Part shown: positions 16,845-25,302 of the stretch, piece by piece | Position numbering within the stretch: the stretch's first letter is position 1 | Layout: each line of letters starts with the position of its first letter | Made by a program: the position numbers and the translations under genes | DNA from: Acidimicrobiaceae bacterium | GTDB taxonomy: Bacteria > Actinomycetota > Acidimicrobiia > Acidimicrobiales > Ilumatobacteraceae | NCBI GenBank assembly: GCA_024641005.1 | Contig: JAHEDX010000013.1 | Coordinates: 1 to 64,000 of the forward strand | Length of the DNA stretch: 64,000 nt | Direction: 5' to 3' | The notes under the pieces: model-generated | What the model was told of the DNA's origin: nothing | The model's input: the letters and a program-made list of their open reading frames with translations, nothing else | The model's database searches: none

Positions 16845-18347
16845 GTGGGCTACTACAACGCTGCCGGCTGGCTGATCGATCGTCATCTCGAGGACGGGCG
16901 CGGCGATCGCATCGCGATCCGGTGCCAGGGCGAATCTCTCAGCTATGACGCAGTGCAGCGCGAGGTCTTCCGGGCGCAGCACGCGCTGGCGGATCGGGGC
17001 GTTCGCCCCGGAGACCGAGTCGCGATGGTCGTCAACGACGAGCCCGCCTTCATGGCGTTCTTCCTGGGTGCGATGCGGTCGGGGGCGATCCCCGTTCCGC
17101 TCTCCACGATGCTCACCGGCCCCGATCTCGAGGCGATCGTGGCCGACGCCCAGGCCTCGGCGCTCGTCGCCTCGGCCGAGCATGCTGATCGACTGTCGGG
17201 CGCGGCGACCCCTGGTGGGACCGTGGTGATCGGAGGTCCGTCATGGAGCGCCTACGACGACAGATCCGAGGTGGCGGTCGCATCCACCGACGAGGCGTCG
17301 ATCGCCTTCTGGCTGTACAGCTCGGGTACCACCGGCACGCCCAAGGGCGTGATGCACCGCCACGGAAGCTTGCAGGCGACAGCAGACACCTACGCGCGAA
17401 CCGTGCTCGGAACGGCCGAGCAAGATCGCTTCTTGTCGGTCGCCAAGCTGTTCTTCGCCTACGGTCTCGGCAACTCGCTGACGTTCCCGTTCGCCGTCGG
17501 TGCGACGACGATCCTCAACCCGCTACCACCGACTCCACCCGGCATGTTGCAGCTCGTCGCGGACGAGCAACCCACCCTGTTCTTCGCCAGCCCAGGTTTC
17601 GTCGCGGCACTCCTCGACGCTTCCCCCGACCCCGAGTCCTTTGCCTCGGTTCGCACCACGGTGACCGCCGGCGAGTCGTTGCCCGGTGCGCTGCAACGGC
17701 GTTTCGCCGAGAGGTTCGGGCACGACGTGCTCGACGGCATCGGAACCACCGAGGCGCTCCACATCTTCATGTCGAACACCGCTGGCGATCAGGTTCCGGG
17801 TAGCAGCGGCAAGCCGGTGGCGGGCTACGAGGCGGCACTCCTCGACGACGCCGGAGCGGCGATCGTCGATCCCGACTCACCTGGGTATCTGCACATCCGT
17901 GGTCCCTCGGTCGCCGACGGCTACTGGCAGCGGCCCGAGCAGACCGCCGCTGCGTTTCTCGATGGTGGGTGGCTGCGGACGGGTGACGTCTACACCCGGT
18001 CCGCCGAGGGGCACTGGACGTTCCTCGGGCGCAACAACGACATGATCAAGGCGGGTGGCATCTGGGTCTCGCCGGCCGAGGTCGAGTCGGTTCTCGTCGA
18101 ACACCCCGACGTGCTGGAAGCAGCGGTCGTGGGTGCCCGCGATGACGCAGGCCTCGAACAGACGGTCGCCTTCGTGGTCGCCCGGGCCGGTCGCGTGATC
18201 GACCGTGGCGACATCGACCGGCACTGTCGGGCGAACATGGCGGCGTTCAAACGGCCCCGACGTCTCGTCGTCGTCGAGGCTCTGCCCAAGACGTCGACCG
18301 GCAAGATCCGTCGTTTCGAGCTTCGCGAATCACTCGGTTCGGAATGA
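16845..18347 (+). CDS. Benzoate-CoA ligase family protein
   Basis: A 500-residue aryl/acyl-CoA ligase. The adenylation P-loop is YSSGTTGTPKGVMHRHG, followed by the KLFFAYGLGNSLTFPF segment that marks the benzoate-CoA ligase group. DGIGTTEALHIF, GGWLRTGDVY and KTSTGKIRRFELR (catalytic Lys) complete the ligase. It would convert benzoate or a relative to its CoA thioester with ATP. The GTG start is decided by promoter spacing. An amidohydrolase gene follows 58 bases later on the same strand and may be co-transcribed. No benzoyl-CoA epoxidase (box) genes are in the window. Confidence 0.87.
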   Translation: MGYYNAAGWLIDRHLEDGRGDRIAIRCQGESLSYDAVQREVFRAQHALADRGVRPGDRVAMVVNDEPAFMAFFLGAMRSGAIPVPLSTMLTGPDLEAIVADAQASALVASAEHADRLSGAATPGGTVVIGGPSWSAYDDRSEVAVASTDEASIAFWLYSSGTTGTPKGVMHRHGSLQATADTYARTVLGTAEQDRFLSVAKLFFAYGLGNSLTFPFAVGATTILNPLPPTPPGMLQLVADEQPTLFFASPGFVAALLDASPDPESFASVRTTVTAGESLPGALQRRFAERFGHDVLDGIGTTEALHIFMSNTAGDQVPGSSGKPVAGYEAALLDDAGAAIVDPDSPGYLHIRGPSVADGYWQRPEQTAAAFLDGGWLRTGDVYTRSAEGHWTFLGRNNDMIKAGGIWVSPAEVESVLVEHPDVLEAAVVGARDDAGLEQTVAFVVARAGRVIDRGDIDRHCRANMAAFKRPRRLVVVEALPKTSTGKIRRFELRESLGSE

Positions 18348-18405
18348 GTGGGGAGCACTTGCGATCCGGCGACGAGATCGAACACGACCAAGGCCTGAAG
18401 GCGCC

Positions 18406-20256
18406 ATGACGTCGACCGGTGCGAGGATCATCGTCGCCAGGATGATCAGGACCATGGACGATCTCGTGCCGGCGGCGACGGCGGTCGCAGTGAACGACGG
18501 CCGGATCATCGCAGTCGGCGCACTCGATGACGTGATCACCGCGATGGGCGGCGAACCCTTCGAGATCGACTCGACTCACGCCGACAGCGTGCTACTTCCC
18601 GGGCTGATCGATCAGCATCTTCATCCATTGCTCGGCGCGACGACGCTCGCCACCGAGGTGATCGCCACCGAGGACTGGGTGCTTCCCGGACGGACGTTCC
18701 CTGCAGCGCACTCGCACGACGAATACCTCGCCCGTCTCCGGTCGGCCGACGCTGCGCTCGCCGACCCGGACGAGTGGTTGTTGTCGTGGGGATACCACGA
18801 GTTGTGGCACGGCGAACTCGATCGTGAGGTGCTCGACTCGATCAATCCCACGCGGCCGATCGGCATCTGGCAGCGATCGTGTCACGAGTGGTACATGAAC
18901 ACGGCTGCGATCGACGTCCTCGGGCTCACTCCCGAGTCTGTGGCGGGCAGGGGAGCGGTGTCCGACATGATCGACCTCGACCGCGGCCATGCATGGGAGA
19001 TCGGCTTCTTCAACCTGGTGCTGCCCAAAGTGTCGGGAGAGTTGCTGAGCATCGAGCGCATCTCTCGTGGGTTGCGCCAGATGACCGCCTACCTGCATCA
19101 GCACGGAGTCACCGCGTTCAACGAGCCGGGCATCGTGTGGCGGAACGAACCGGTCGAGCTCTACCAGGCGATGCTCGGCGGCGACGACGTGCCGATCCTG
19201 TCGACGTTCATGGTCGACGGACGCACGCAGGCGGCGCTGGGGATGGATCCAGCCGACGTCGTGGCCGACGCGACGAGTCAGATGGAACGATTGCCCGCAG
19301 AGGGCAAGGTGTCGCTGTTCCGCAAGCAGGTGAAGCTGTTTGCCGACGGAGCGATCATCTCGCAGCTGATGGTCATGGCTGATCCCTACCTCGATCGAGA
19401 TGGCAATCCCGACCCATTGCATCGGGGCGAGTGGATCATCGAACCCGAGCAGCTCCGTTCGTACTTCCGCTCCTACTGGGACGCCGGCTGGCAGATCCAC
19501 ACCCATGTCAACGGAGACCATGGCCTGCAGGTGCTGCTCGACATCATGGAGGAGTGCCAGCAGGCAACGCCGCGCACCGATCACCGTTGCGTGATCGTGC
19601 ACTTCGCCAACTCGAACGAAGAGCAGGTCGACAGGATCGCCCGGCTCGGTGCGATCGTGTCGGCGAATCCGTATTACCCCGTGGGGTTCGCCGACAAGTA
19701 CGGCGAGTTCGGGTTGGGTCCGGAACGCGCCGATGCGATGGTTCGCTCCGCATCGGTGTTGCGCACCGGCATCCCACTGTCTTTCCACTCCGACTTGCCG
19801 ATGGCCCCTGCCCAGCCGCTGTTCCTCGCCGCGTGCGCCGTCAACCGAACGACGCCGGCAGGGCGGATCGCTGGCCCAGAGCAGCGGATCAGCGTGCACG
19901 ACGCGCTGAGGGCTGTCACGATCGAGGCCGCTTACTCATGGCGGATGGAGAACGAGATCGGCAGCATCGAACCCGGCAAAGCCGCGACCTTCACGGTGCT
20001 GGCCGGTGATCCCTACGAGGTCGATCCAGCCGACATGCACCGCATCCCGATCGTCGGCACCGTGTACCAGGGGCATTGGTTCCCGGTTCCCGACGATCTC
20101 CGTGTGGCACCGCTGGGGACGCCCAGCGGTGGCGGATCTGCATTTGCCCCGTCGGCTCTCGGATGCGACGCGCACGACGCGGCGGCCGCGGGTTGCTCAT
20201 GTCAGGTCGCCCGCCGGTTGGCGGAGGCATACCGCCAGGTGCATCGCGCCGCGTGA
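18406..20256 (+). CDS. YtcJ-like amidohydrolase family protein with cysteine-containing tail
   Basis: A 616-residue metal-dependent hydrolase. LLPGLIDQHLHP carries the first HxH pair, FRKQVKLFADG the bridging Lys, QIHTHVNGD and VIVHFANSN the later histidines, and FHSDLPMAP the catalytic Asp, so the active site is complete. YtcJ-type proteins are about 540 residues. This one has an extra C-terminal stretch of about 40 residues ending in a cysteine cluster (GCDAH, then GCSC), unusual for the family. Substrate unknown. There is no leaderless -10 box here, consistent with transcription from the ligase gene upstream. Confidence 0.84.
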   Translation: MTSTGARIIVARMIRTMDDLVPAATAVAVNDGRIIAVGALDDVITAMGGEPFEIDSTHADSVLLPGLIDQHLHPLLGATTLATEVIATEDWVLPGRTFPAAHSHDEYLARLRSADAALADPDEWLLSWGYHELWHGELDREVLDSINPTRPIGIWQRSCHEWYMNTAAIDVLGLTPESVAGRGAVSDMIDLDRGHAWEIGFFNLVLPKVSGELLSIERISRGLRQMTAYLHQHGVTAFNEPGIVWRNEPVELYQAMLGGDDVPILSTFMVDGRTQAALGMDPADVVADATSQMERLPAEGKVSLFRKQVKLFADGAIISQLMVMADPYLDRDGNPDPLHRGEWIIEPEQLRSYFRSYWDAGWQIHTHVNGDHGLQVLLDIMEECQQATPRTDHRCVIVHFANSNEEQVDRIARLGAIVSANPYYPVGFADKYGEFGLGPERADAMVRSASVLRTGIPLSFHSDLPMAPAQPLFLAACAVNRTTPAGRIAGPEQRISVHDALRAVTIEAAYSWRMENEIGSIEPGKAATFTVLAGDPYEVDPADMHRIPIVGTVYQGHWFPVPDDLRVAPLGTPSGGGSAFAPSALGCDAHDAAAAGCSCQVARRLAEAYRQVHRAA

Positions 20257-20355
20257 TCGCGACAGTGACCATCGGCCCTGCCCCGCTGGGTCGTCGTCGT
20301 TCCACGATGGACATGGCGGTCGCGCCCCGTGGCGAGGCCGGGACAAGGAGGCGTC

Positions 20356-20778
20356 ATGGTCTATGAGGAGTCGATCATCCTCACACTGCCCTTCGACGAT
20401 GTGCTGACGAACGTGAAGGCGGCGCTGGCAGCGCAAGGCTTCGGCACACTCACCGAGATCGATATGCAGGCGACCCTGCTGGCGAAAGTCGGCAAGGAGA
20501 TGGACCGGTACGTCATCGTCGGCGCGTGCAACCCGAAATTGGCGAGCGCAGCGCTCGATGTCGAACCCCTGGTCGGGGTATTGCTGCCCTGCAACGTCGT
20601 GGTTCGCGCGATCGACGACAGGGTGTCCGTCGACGCGATGGATCCGGGCCTGATGGCGACGATGTCAGGCCGTGCCGACCTGCAACCGATCGCAGACGAA
20701 GCTCGCCGCCTCGTGAACGCTGCGCTCGCGCAGGTGAGCGCCGTCGCAGAGCAAGCACAGAGCATCGTCGTCCCATAG
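20356..20778 (+). CDS. DUF302 domain protein
   Basis: A 140-residue DUF302 protein, recognised by the opening LTLPFDDVLTNVKAALAAQGFGTLTEIDM and the central ACNPKLASAALDVEPLVGVLLPCNVVV. The family's function is unsettled; some members appear next to sulfur or metal genes. It is one of the few genes here with a strong ribosome binding site (AAGGAGG at 20345-20351, ATG four bases later), so it must have a leader mRNA, unlike most neighbours. It may continue the transcript of the two genes before it, 99 bases downstream of the amidohydrolase. Confidence 0.88.
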   Translation: MVYEESIILTLPFDDVLTNVKAALAAQGFGTLTEIDMQATLLAKVGKEMDRYVIVGACNPKLASAALDVEPLVGVLLPCNVVVRAIDDRVSVDAMDPGLMATMSGRADLQPIADEARRLVNAALAQVSAVAEQAQSIVVP

Positions 20779-20801
20779 TCCGAGGCAGCACTGCTTCGTG
20801 C

Positions 20802-20807
20802 GACACT
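20802..20807 (+). promoter_or_regulatory. Predicted -10 box, tag gene
   Basis: GACACT ends 7 nt before the ATG at 20815. Confidence 0.4.
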
Positions 20808-20814
20808 GGCGCGG

Positions 20815-21423
20815 ATGGAGCCCGTGACCGGTGACGACGGCATTGCGCGCTGCTCGTGGGGTGCTTCGACACCCGACTATGCCACCTACCACGACACCGA
20901 GTGGGGGTTCGGAGTCACCGACGACACCCGTCTGTTCGAAAAGCTGTGCCTCGAGGGCTTCCAGTCCGGCCTGTCGTGGCTGACGATCCTGCGCAAACGC
21001 GAGAACTTCCGAGCTGCCTTCGCCGGCTTCGACCTGCAGACGGTCGCCGGCTTCGGCGAACGCGACGTGCGACGCTTGTTGGCCGACGCCGGCATCGTTC
21101 GGCACCAGGGCAAGATCCGGTCGACCATCAACAACGCAGCCCGCGCGATCGAGCTGGTCGAGCAATACGGCTCGATCGCCGCATTCTTCTGGCCGCACGC
21201 TTCCTTCTCGGCCGCCCCCCCGGCCGAGATACCTGCGATCACCGAGACGTCGACGGCGTTGTCGAAACAGCTGAAGCGGGCAGGATGGACGTTCGTCGGA
21301 CCGACGACGATGTACGCGTTCATGCAGGCGATGGGCCTCGTCAACGATCACATCGCCGGCTGCGCCGTGCGCGACGATGCAGAACGAGCCCGACGTGCAG
21401 CTGCCGACTCGATACTGGGATGA
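20815..21423 (+). CDS. tag: DNA-3-methyladenine glycosylase I
   Basis: A 202-residue Tag, a base-excision enzyme that removes 3-methyladenine from alkylated DNA. All four zinc ligands are in place: C13 (ARCSWG), H26 (YHDTEWG), H179 and C183 (DHIAGC), with the same spacing as in the E. coli enzyme. The catalytic pocket segments FEKLCLEGFQSGLSW and TILRKRENFRAAFAGFD are standard. Its stop overlaps the ATG of the acetyltransferase gene (ATGA), so the two probably form a unit. Confidence 0.95.
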   Translation: MEPVTGDDGIARCSWGASTPDYATYHDTEWGFGVTDDTRLFEKLCLEGFQSGLSWLTILRKRENFRAAFAGFDLQTVAGFGERDVRRLLADAGIVRHQGKIRSTINNAARAIELVEQYGSIAAFFWPHASFSAAPPAEIPAITETSTALSKQLKRAGWTFVGPTTMYAFMQAMGLVNDHIAGCAVRDDAERARRAAADSILG

Positions 21424-22241
21424 GAACCGGGCACCCGAGCGGGGTACCTGCACGCTGGTCCGCGCCGGACTTGCCGGCAGATCCTTCCTCAGCTGAACCG
21501 ATGGGTCGCGGTCGCTACTTCACCGGGTTGGCGGACGCGTTCGGAGTCCATGCTGACCGGTTTTGGTCCGATGGTGTGCTCGTCGTGCCGGCCATCGACC
21601 GCTTGGGTGAGCGTCGGGTCACGCTGTATCACGTGGGCGCACTCGCAGTCATCTGGACCGACCCCGATCTCGCGGACGAGCTGTCCGCGTGGCACCGGCG
21701 GTCGACGACTCCGACCTTCGAGGAGTTTCGAGCGTGGGCGATCGACGCGGGAGCGAACATGCTCGGTCACGGTCTCGAGCACCTTCTGACCGACTCGTAT
21801 CGGCCGGTGCCGTGGTCCCCGGAGCTGACCGTCCTCGACGGCCGATCCGCCGCGGGGGTCGAGTTGGTTCGAACCCTCCTGGACGAATGCTCCGATGAGG
21901 ACCTCGATGAAGCCGAGTTCGAGATCGATGCACTCGATCCGTACCTCGTCGGCTGGGTCGATGCCGGGCGGTTGCTCGCCTTGGCAGGTGGACGCCCCGA
22001 GCCGGTCCGGCCCGATTGCATGGACATCGGTGTGCTCGTGCACCCCGATGAGCGTCGTCACGGTCACGGCGCAGCTGTGGTCGCTGCCACGGCCGCCGAG
22101 GTGATCGCTGCCGGGCATCTGCCGCTGTACCGCTGCGCCTCGACGAACGTCGGGTCGAGCCGCTTGTGCCGCTCGGTCGGCTTCGAGCTGGTGCTCGAGT
22201 TGGAAGCCTTCGACTGGGGATCGGGTCCGACCGAGTGCTGA
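21420..22241 (+). CDS. GNAT-family N-acetyltransferase-like protein
   Basis: A 273-residue protein whose last 110 residues carry the GNAT signature: GVLVHPDERRHGHGAAVV includes the acetyl-CoA pyrophosphate loop (RRHGHGA), and YRCASTNVGSSRLCRSVGF is the usual last helix-strand. The N-terminal half (YFTGLADAFGVHADRFW and on) is not recognised. I chose the ATG overlapping the tag stop; an ATG at 21501, which would remove 27 weakly structured residues, is equally possible. Substrate unknown. Confidence 0.78.
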   Translation: MRTGHPSGVPARWSAPDLPADPSSAEPMGRGRYFTGLADAFGVHADRFWSDGVLVVPAIDRLGERRVTLYHVGALAVIWTDPDLADELSAWHRRSTTPTFEEFRAWAIDAGANMLGHGLEHLLTDSYRPVPWSPELTVLDGRSAAGVELVRTLLDECSDEDLDEAEFEIDALDPYLVGWVDAGRLLALAGGRPEPVRPDCMDIGVLVHPDERRHGHGAAVVAATAAEVIAAGHLPLYRCASTNVGSSRLCRSVGFELVLELEAFDWGSGPTEC

Positions 22242-22259
22242 GCGCTCGACGATGAACGC

Positions 22260-22265
22260 GATACT
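22260..22265 (+). promoter_or_regulatory. Predicted -10 box, amidohydrolase gene at 22272
   Basis: GATACT ends 6 nt (cgcgac) before the ATG at 22272. Confidence 0.47.
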
Positions 22266-22271
22266 CGCGAC

Positions 22272-23483
22272 ATGACGTACAACTCGACCGGGTTGGTCGT
22301 GCACGATGCCGACGCCCACATCATGGAGACGCCGACCTGGCTGCGGGACTATGCGGATCCAGCGATACGGGACCGTCTCGAGGTACTGACGTATCCGGGC
22401 GGCAACGAGTTGCAGCAGTCGAGCGATCTTCTGGATCGTCGGGACGACCTCGACGATGCATTCGCCCGCCTGACCGAACGTCACCGGTCGGCCGAATATG
22501 TCGCCGTCGAGGCCGAGGAGATCATGCTCCGCAAGAACTTCGCCGCCACGGGTTCGTTCCTGGCCGAGGACCGGCCACGGGTACTCGATCTGTTGGGGTT
22601 CGCCAGCCAGCTCGTGTTCAACACGTTCCACAACACGCGCTTGCGCGACTGGGAGCATTCGGGCGACATCGACTTGGCGATCGGCGCTGCTCGTGCCCAC
22701 AACCGAGGAATGGCCGAGTTCTGTTCGGTCGACCCGCGCCTGTTGTCGACGCTGTACGTACCGTTGGCAGACATCGAACGCGCGGGGGAACTTGCCCGGG
22801 AGGCGCTCGACATGGGCGCTGCCGCACTGCTCGTCGCGTCGGGGTGCCCTCCCGGGCACTCGCCGAGCCATGCCGGGCTCGATCCGGTCTGGGCGGCGGC
22901 ACAGGAAGCCGGCGTGCCGATCGTGTTCCACGTCGGTGGCACGGGCGAGCTGCTCGACCCGAACTATTTCTGCAACGGTCTGCCGGTACCCCCCGATTTC
23001 CATGGTGGTGAGGAGAACTTTCGATCAGTCGACTACATGGCGATCCCGGTCCCCCCGGCTCAGACATTGGCGACCATGTTGTTCGACGGTGTCTTCGAGC
23101 GCTTCCCCGACCTGAAGATCGGCGTGATCGAACAGGGCGCGATCTGGGTGCCGTCCTGGATGAGGCAGATGGAGTCGGCGTTCGATGCGTTCTCGCGCCA
23201 CGAGGAGCGACTCAGGGGTCTTTCGATGCGACCGAGCGACTATGTGCGGCGCCAGATGAGGTTCACGCCCTATCCGACCGAGGATGTCGGCTGGATCATC
23301 GAGCAGGCAGGTCCGCAGGTCGCCCTGTTCTCGTCGGATTACCCGCACGTCGAGGGTGGCCGCCGTCCGATCGAACGGTTCGAGCGGTCGATGCAGCGCA
23401 CCGGTGACGCCGCTCGTCATGCGTTCTACCACGACAACTTCGTCGACCTGATGGGGTCGGCCCTCGGCTCGCTCGCGCGTTGA
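22272..23483 (+). CDS. Amidohydrolase-related (amidohydrolase 2) family protein
   Basis: A 403-residue TIM-barrel hydrolase of the amidohydrolase-2 group (decarboxylases and hydrolases of the ACMSD type). LVVHDADAHIMETPTW gives the N-terminal metal motif, VPIVFHVGGTGE a barrel-strand His, and FSSDYPHVEGGRRPIERF the C-terminal Asp and the usual last motif. Length is within the family range. It converges on an F420-type oxidoreductase with only seven bases between the stops. Reaction unknown. Confidence 0.86.
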   Translation: MTYNSTGLVVHDADAHIMETPTWLRDYADPAIRDRLEVLTYPGGNELQQSSDLLDRRDDLDDAFARLTERHRSAEYVAVEAEEIMLRKNFAATGSFLAEDRPRVLDLLGFASQLVFNTFHNTRLRDWEHSGDIDLAIGAARAHNRGMAEFCSVDPRLLSTLYVPLADIERAGELAREALDMGAAALLVASGCPPGHSPSHAGLDPVWAAAQEAGVPIVFHVGGTGELLDPNYFCNGLPVPPDFHGGEENFRSVDYMAIPVPPAQTLATMLFDGVFERFPDLKIGVIEQGAIWVPSWMRQMESAFDAFSRHEERLRGLSMRPSDYVRRQMRFTPYPTEDVGWIIEQAGPQVALFSSDYPHVEGGRRPIERFERSMQRTGDAARHAFYHDNFVDLMGSALGSLAR

Positions 23484-23490
23484 GCACCGG

Positions 23491-24549
23491 TCAGCGAAGC
23501 TGGATCTCGCGGACCATCTCGGCAAGTAGCGCTTCGTCGTCGGGGTTCTCGACCGGGATCGAGAACTCGACGCGATCGCAGAGGCCTTCGTAGCGGGTTG
23601 CGATCGCGTCGGCGAGCGTGTCGTACGGCGCGACGACGGCGATTTCGTGCACCATCTCCTCGGTGACGTGCGTTTCCATCTCGTCCCAGCGTTGCTGGCG
23701 CGACAACAGCGACAGGTGTTCTCCGATGTCACCCCAGTCGTGCAGGTCGAACACCGGTCGGTACGTGCGGGTCGACGCATAGAACGAGATGCGAGACCGC
23801 ACGGCGCTGACCTTCTGGGCGAGTTCGGCCTCGGTGCGAGCCGTGACGATCAGCGGGGAGGCGACCATCCCGATCGCAGCGGCATCACGGTCGGCCTCGG
23901 CCGCCCCTCTGGCGACCGCTGGCTTCAGGATCTCGCCGATGTACCGGCGGGTACAGATCGGGTGTGGGCGGACCGCCTCGGCGTGCCGACCGGCCAGGCG
24001 AGCCATGTGTGCATTGACCGAGGCGAGGTGGATCGGAGGGAAGGGATGGTCGATCGGCCCCGGATCGAACAGGGGATTCATCAACGTGAGGTCGTAATGA
24101 TCACTGTGGAAGTCGAGCGGGGTGCGTTCTTGCCAGCACGTCCACACCGCCTTGACGGCTCCGATGTAGTCCTCGAGCCAGGGGCCCGGGGCGCTCCACT
24201 CCATGCCGTACCGTCGTTCGATGTGGCCCTTGACCTGGGTCCCCAAGCCGAGTTTGAATCGTCCCTGGCTGGCTCGCTGGAGCGTCCACGCAGTCATGGC
24301 GGTGACGGTGGGCGAGCGTGGGAAGGCGATGGCGACTGCTGTGGTGAGATCGATCCGTTGCGTCGTGGTCGCGGCCATAGCCATCACCACGAACGGGTCT
24401 TCCTTGGTCTCGGTCAGCACGAGCCCGTCGAGCCCGAGTCGTTCGACGAGGGCGGCGTCGTGATGGACGCGAGTCATGTCGACGGGCTTCTCGGTCTCGC
24501 GGATACCCGGATCGACCTTGCCGAGTGGGAGATGGGTCTCGACCTGCAT
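23491..24549 (-). CDS. LLM-class F420-dependent oxidoreductase
   Basis: A 352-residue luciferase-like (alpha/beta)8 oxidoreductase. The segments FVVMAMAATTTQRIDLTTAVAIAFPRSP and ASQGRFKLGLGTQVKGHIERR are typical of actinobacterial LLM proteins in the TIGR03617-type group, which use cofactor F420 rather than FMN. The GLGTQVK segment is where F420-binding enzymes contact the cofactor. Substrate unknown. The start is supported by a -10 box seven bases upstream and by the MQVETHLPLG opening; no sensible family similarity extends further upstream. Confidence 0.86.
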   Translation of the reverse strand: MQVETHLPLGKVDPGIRETEKPVDMTRVHHDAALVERLGLDGLVLTETKEDPFVVMAMAATTTQRIDLTTAVAIAFPRSPTVTAMTAWTLQRASQGRFKLGLGTQVKGHIERRYGMEWSAPGPWLEDYIGAVKAVWTCWQERTPLDFHSDHYDLTLMNPLFDPGPIDHPFPPIHLASVNAHMARLAGRHAEAVRPHPICTRRYIGEILKPAVARGAAEADRDAAAIGMVASPLIVTARTEAELAQKVSAVRSRISFYASTRTYRPVFDLHDWGDIGEHLSLLSRQQRWDEMETHVTEEMVHEIAVVAPYDTLADAIATRYEGLCDRVEFSIPVENPDDEALLAEMVREIQLR

Positions 24550-24556
24550 TGCGTCG

Positions 24557-24562
24557 ACCGTA
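24557..24562 (-). promoter_or_regulatory. Predicted -10 box, LLM gene at 24549
   Basis: On the minus strand TACGGT ends 7 nt before the ATG. Confidence 0.42.
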
Positions 24563-24937
24563 GCGTCACCGGGCGCCGTATCGAGACCTCGGGCGCACAG
24601 CTGCAGGAGGGGGGTGACCACCGCTATCCGCTCGATCGTCGTTGTCCCAGGTCGAACGGGCACCATGCCAGATCGTGAAGCGTCGATAACGTGCGGAATA
24701 GCGGGCTGGTCACCGCGTTCTGACCACACACAGTGCTCGGAACGTCCTCAGTGTTGCGTAGCGTGACCTGAATTGCAAGTACCCGGCGCATCACTTGACA
24801 GAAATCGAACTCGCCTGAAGTAGCGCAGGAGGAGTTCTGTCGATCATTCAGATGATCTGCCGGCGGCCGAGGCCACCCCTGCGATGATGTCGGGGATCGG
24901 AGGGCGGTCGCTCGGATCCCGCGGGAGCCGCAGCCGG
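24563..24937. other. Gene-free stretch with promoter-like remnants
   Basis: No convincing coding sequence is seen on either strand. On the plus strand there is TTGACA (24795-24800) and an isolated strong ribosome-binding-like AGGAGGAG (24827-24834), followed only by an ATG at 24852 that stops after 11 codons. This looks like the control region of a gene now lost, in keeping with the decayed dehydrogenase just downstream. Confidence 0.5.
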
Positions 24938-25176
24938 TGCAACCGTCCGCAGGACCACCTGTTGCCGATGGTGGGCATCACCCGCGAACTGTCGATCCAG
25001 TTCGCGTTCGGCTACACGCCCGAGGAGTTCGCAGAGACCCACCGGGCGATCGCCGCGGGGCATGGGACCTGACACCGATGATCACCGGCACCGTCGCCAT
25101 CGACGGTGTGCCGCAGGTCTTTGCTGATCTCGGCAACCCCGACGAGCACGCGAAGATTCTCGTCGGACCGCACTGA
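24938..25176 (+). pseudogene. Remnant of a zinc-dependent (MDR) alcohol dehydrogenase, C-terminal end
   Basis: Two adjoining frames together give the usual C-terminus of a medium-chain zinc alcohol dehydrogenase. Frame one (24938-25072) reads DHLLPMVGITRELSIQFAF, then GYTPEEFAETHRAIAAG. Frame two continues AWDLTPMITGTVAIDGV and ends HAKILVGPH at the TGA of 25174-25176. The switch falls at the G-run 25057-25060; one extra G would restore GAWDLTP after AIAAG. The catalytic and Rossmann domains are absent, so this is a truncated, frameshifted relic rather than a sequencing slip alone. I see no IS or phage gene near it. Confidence 0.75.
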
Positions 25177-25290
25177 CGCATGCCGGCAGATCCGGTGCGC
25201 CGGTCTCGCGAGGTGTTCGGGGCGGCGCTCGGCTCGAACGGCCCGGTACCCGGCGACCGATCGGGTCGGACTGTTCGCCCGACGATGTGA

Positions 25291-25296
25291 CAGGCT
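25291..25296 (+). promoter_or_regulatory. Predicted -10 box, kinase-like gene
   Basis: CAGGCT ends 6 nt (cgcatc) before the GTG at 25303. Confidence 0.4.
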
Positions 25297-25302
25297 CGCA
25301 TC

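Noticed and set aside
24795-24834. TTGACA plus AGGAGGAG as the promoter and ribosome site of a live small gene
   Set aside because: The only nearby start (ATG 24852) stops after 11 codons, and the downstream reading frames belong to a decayed dehydrogenase.
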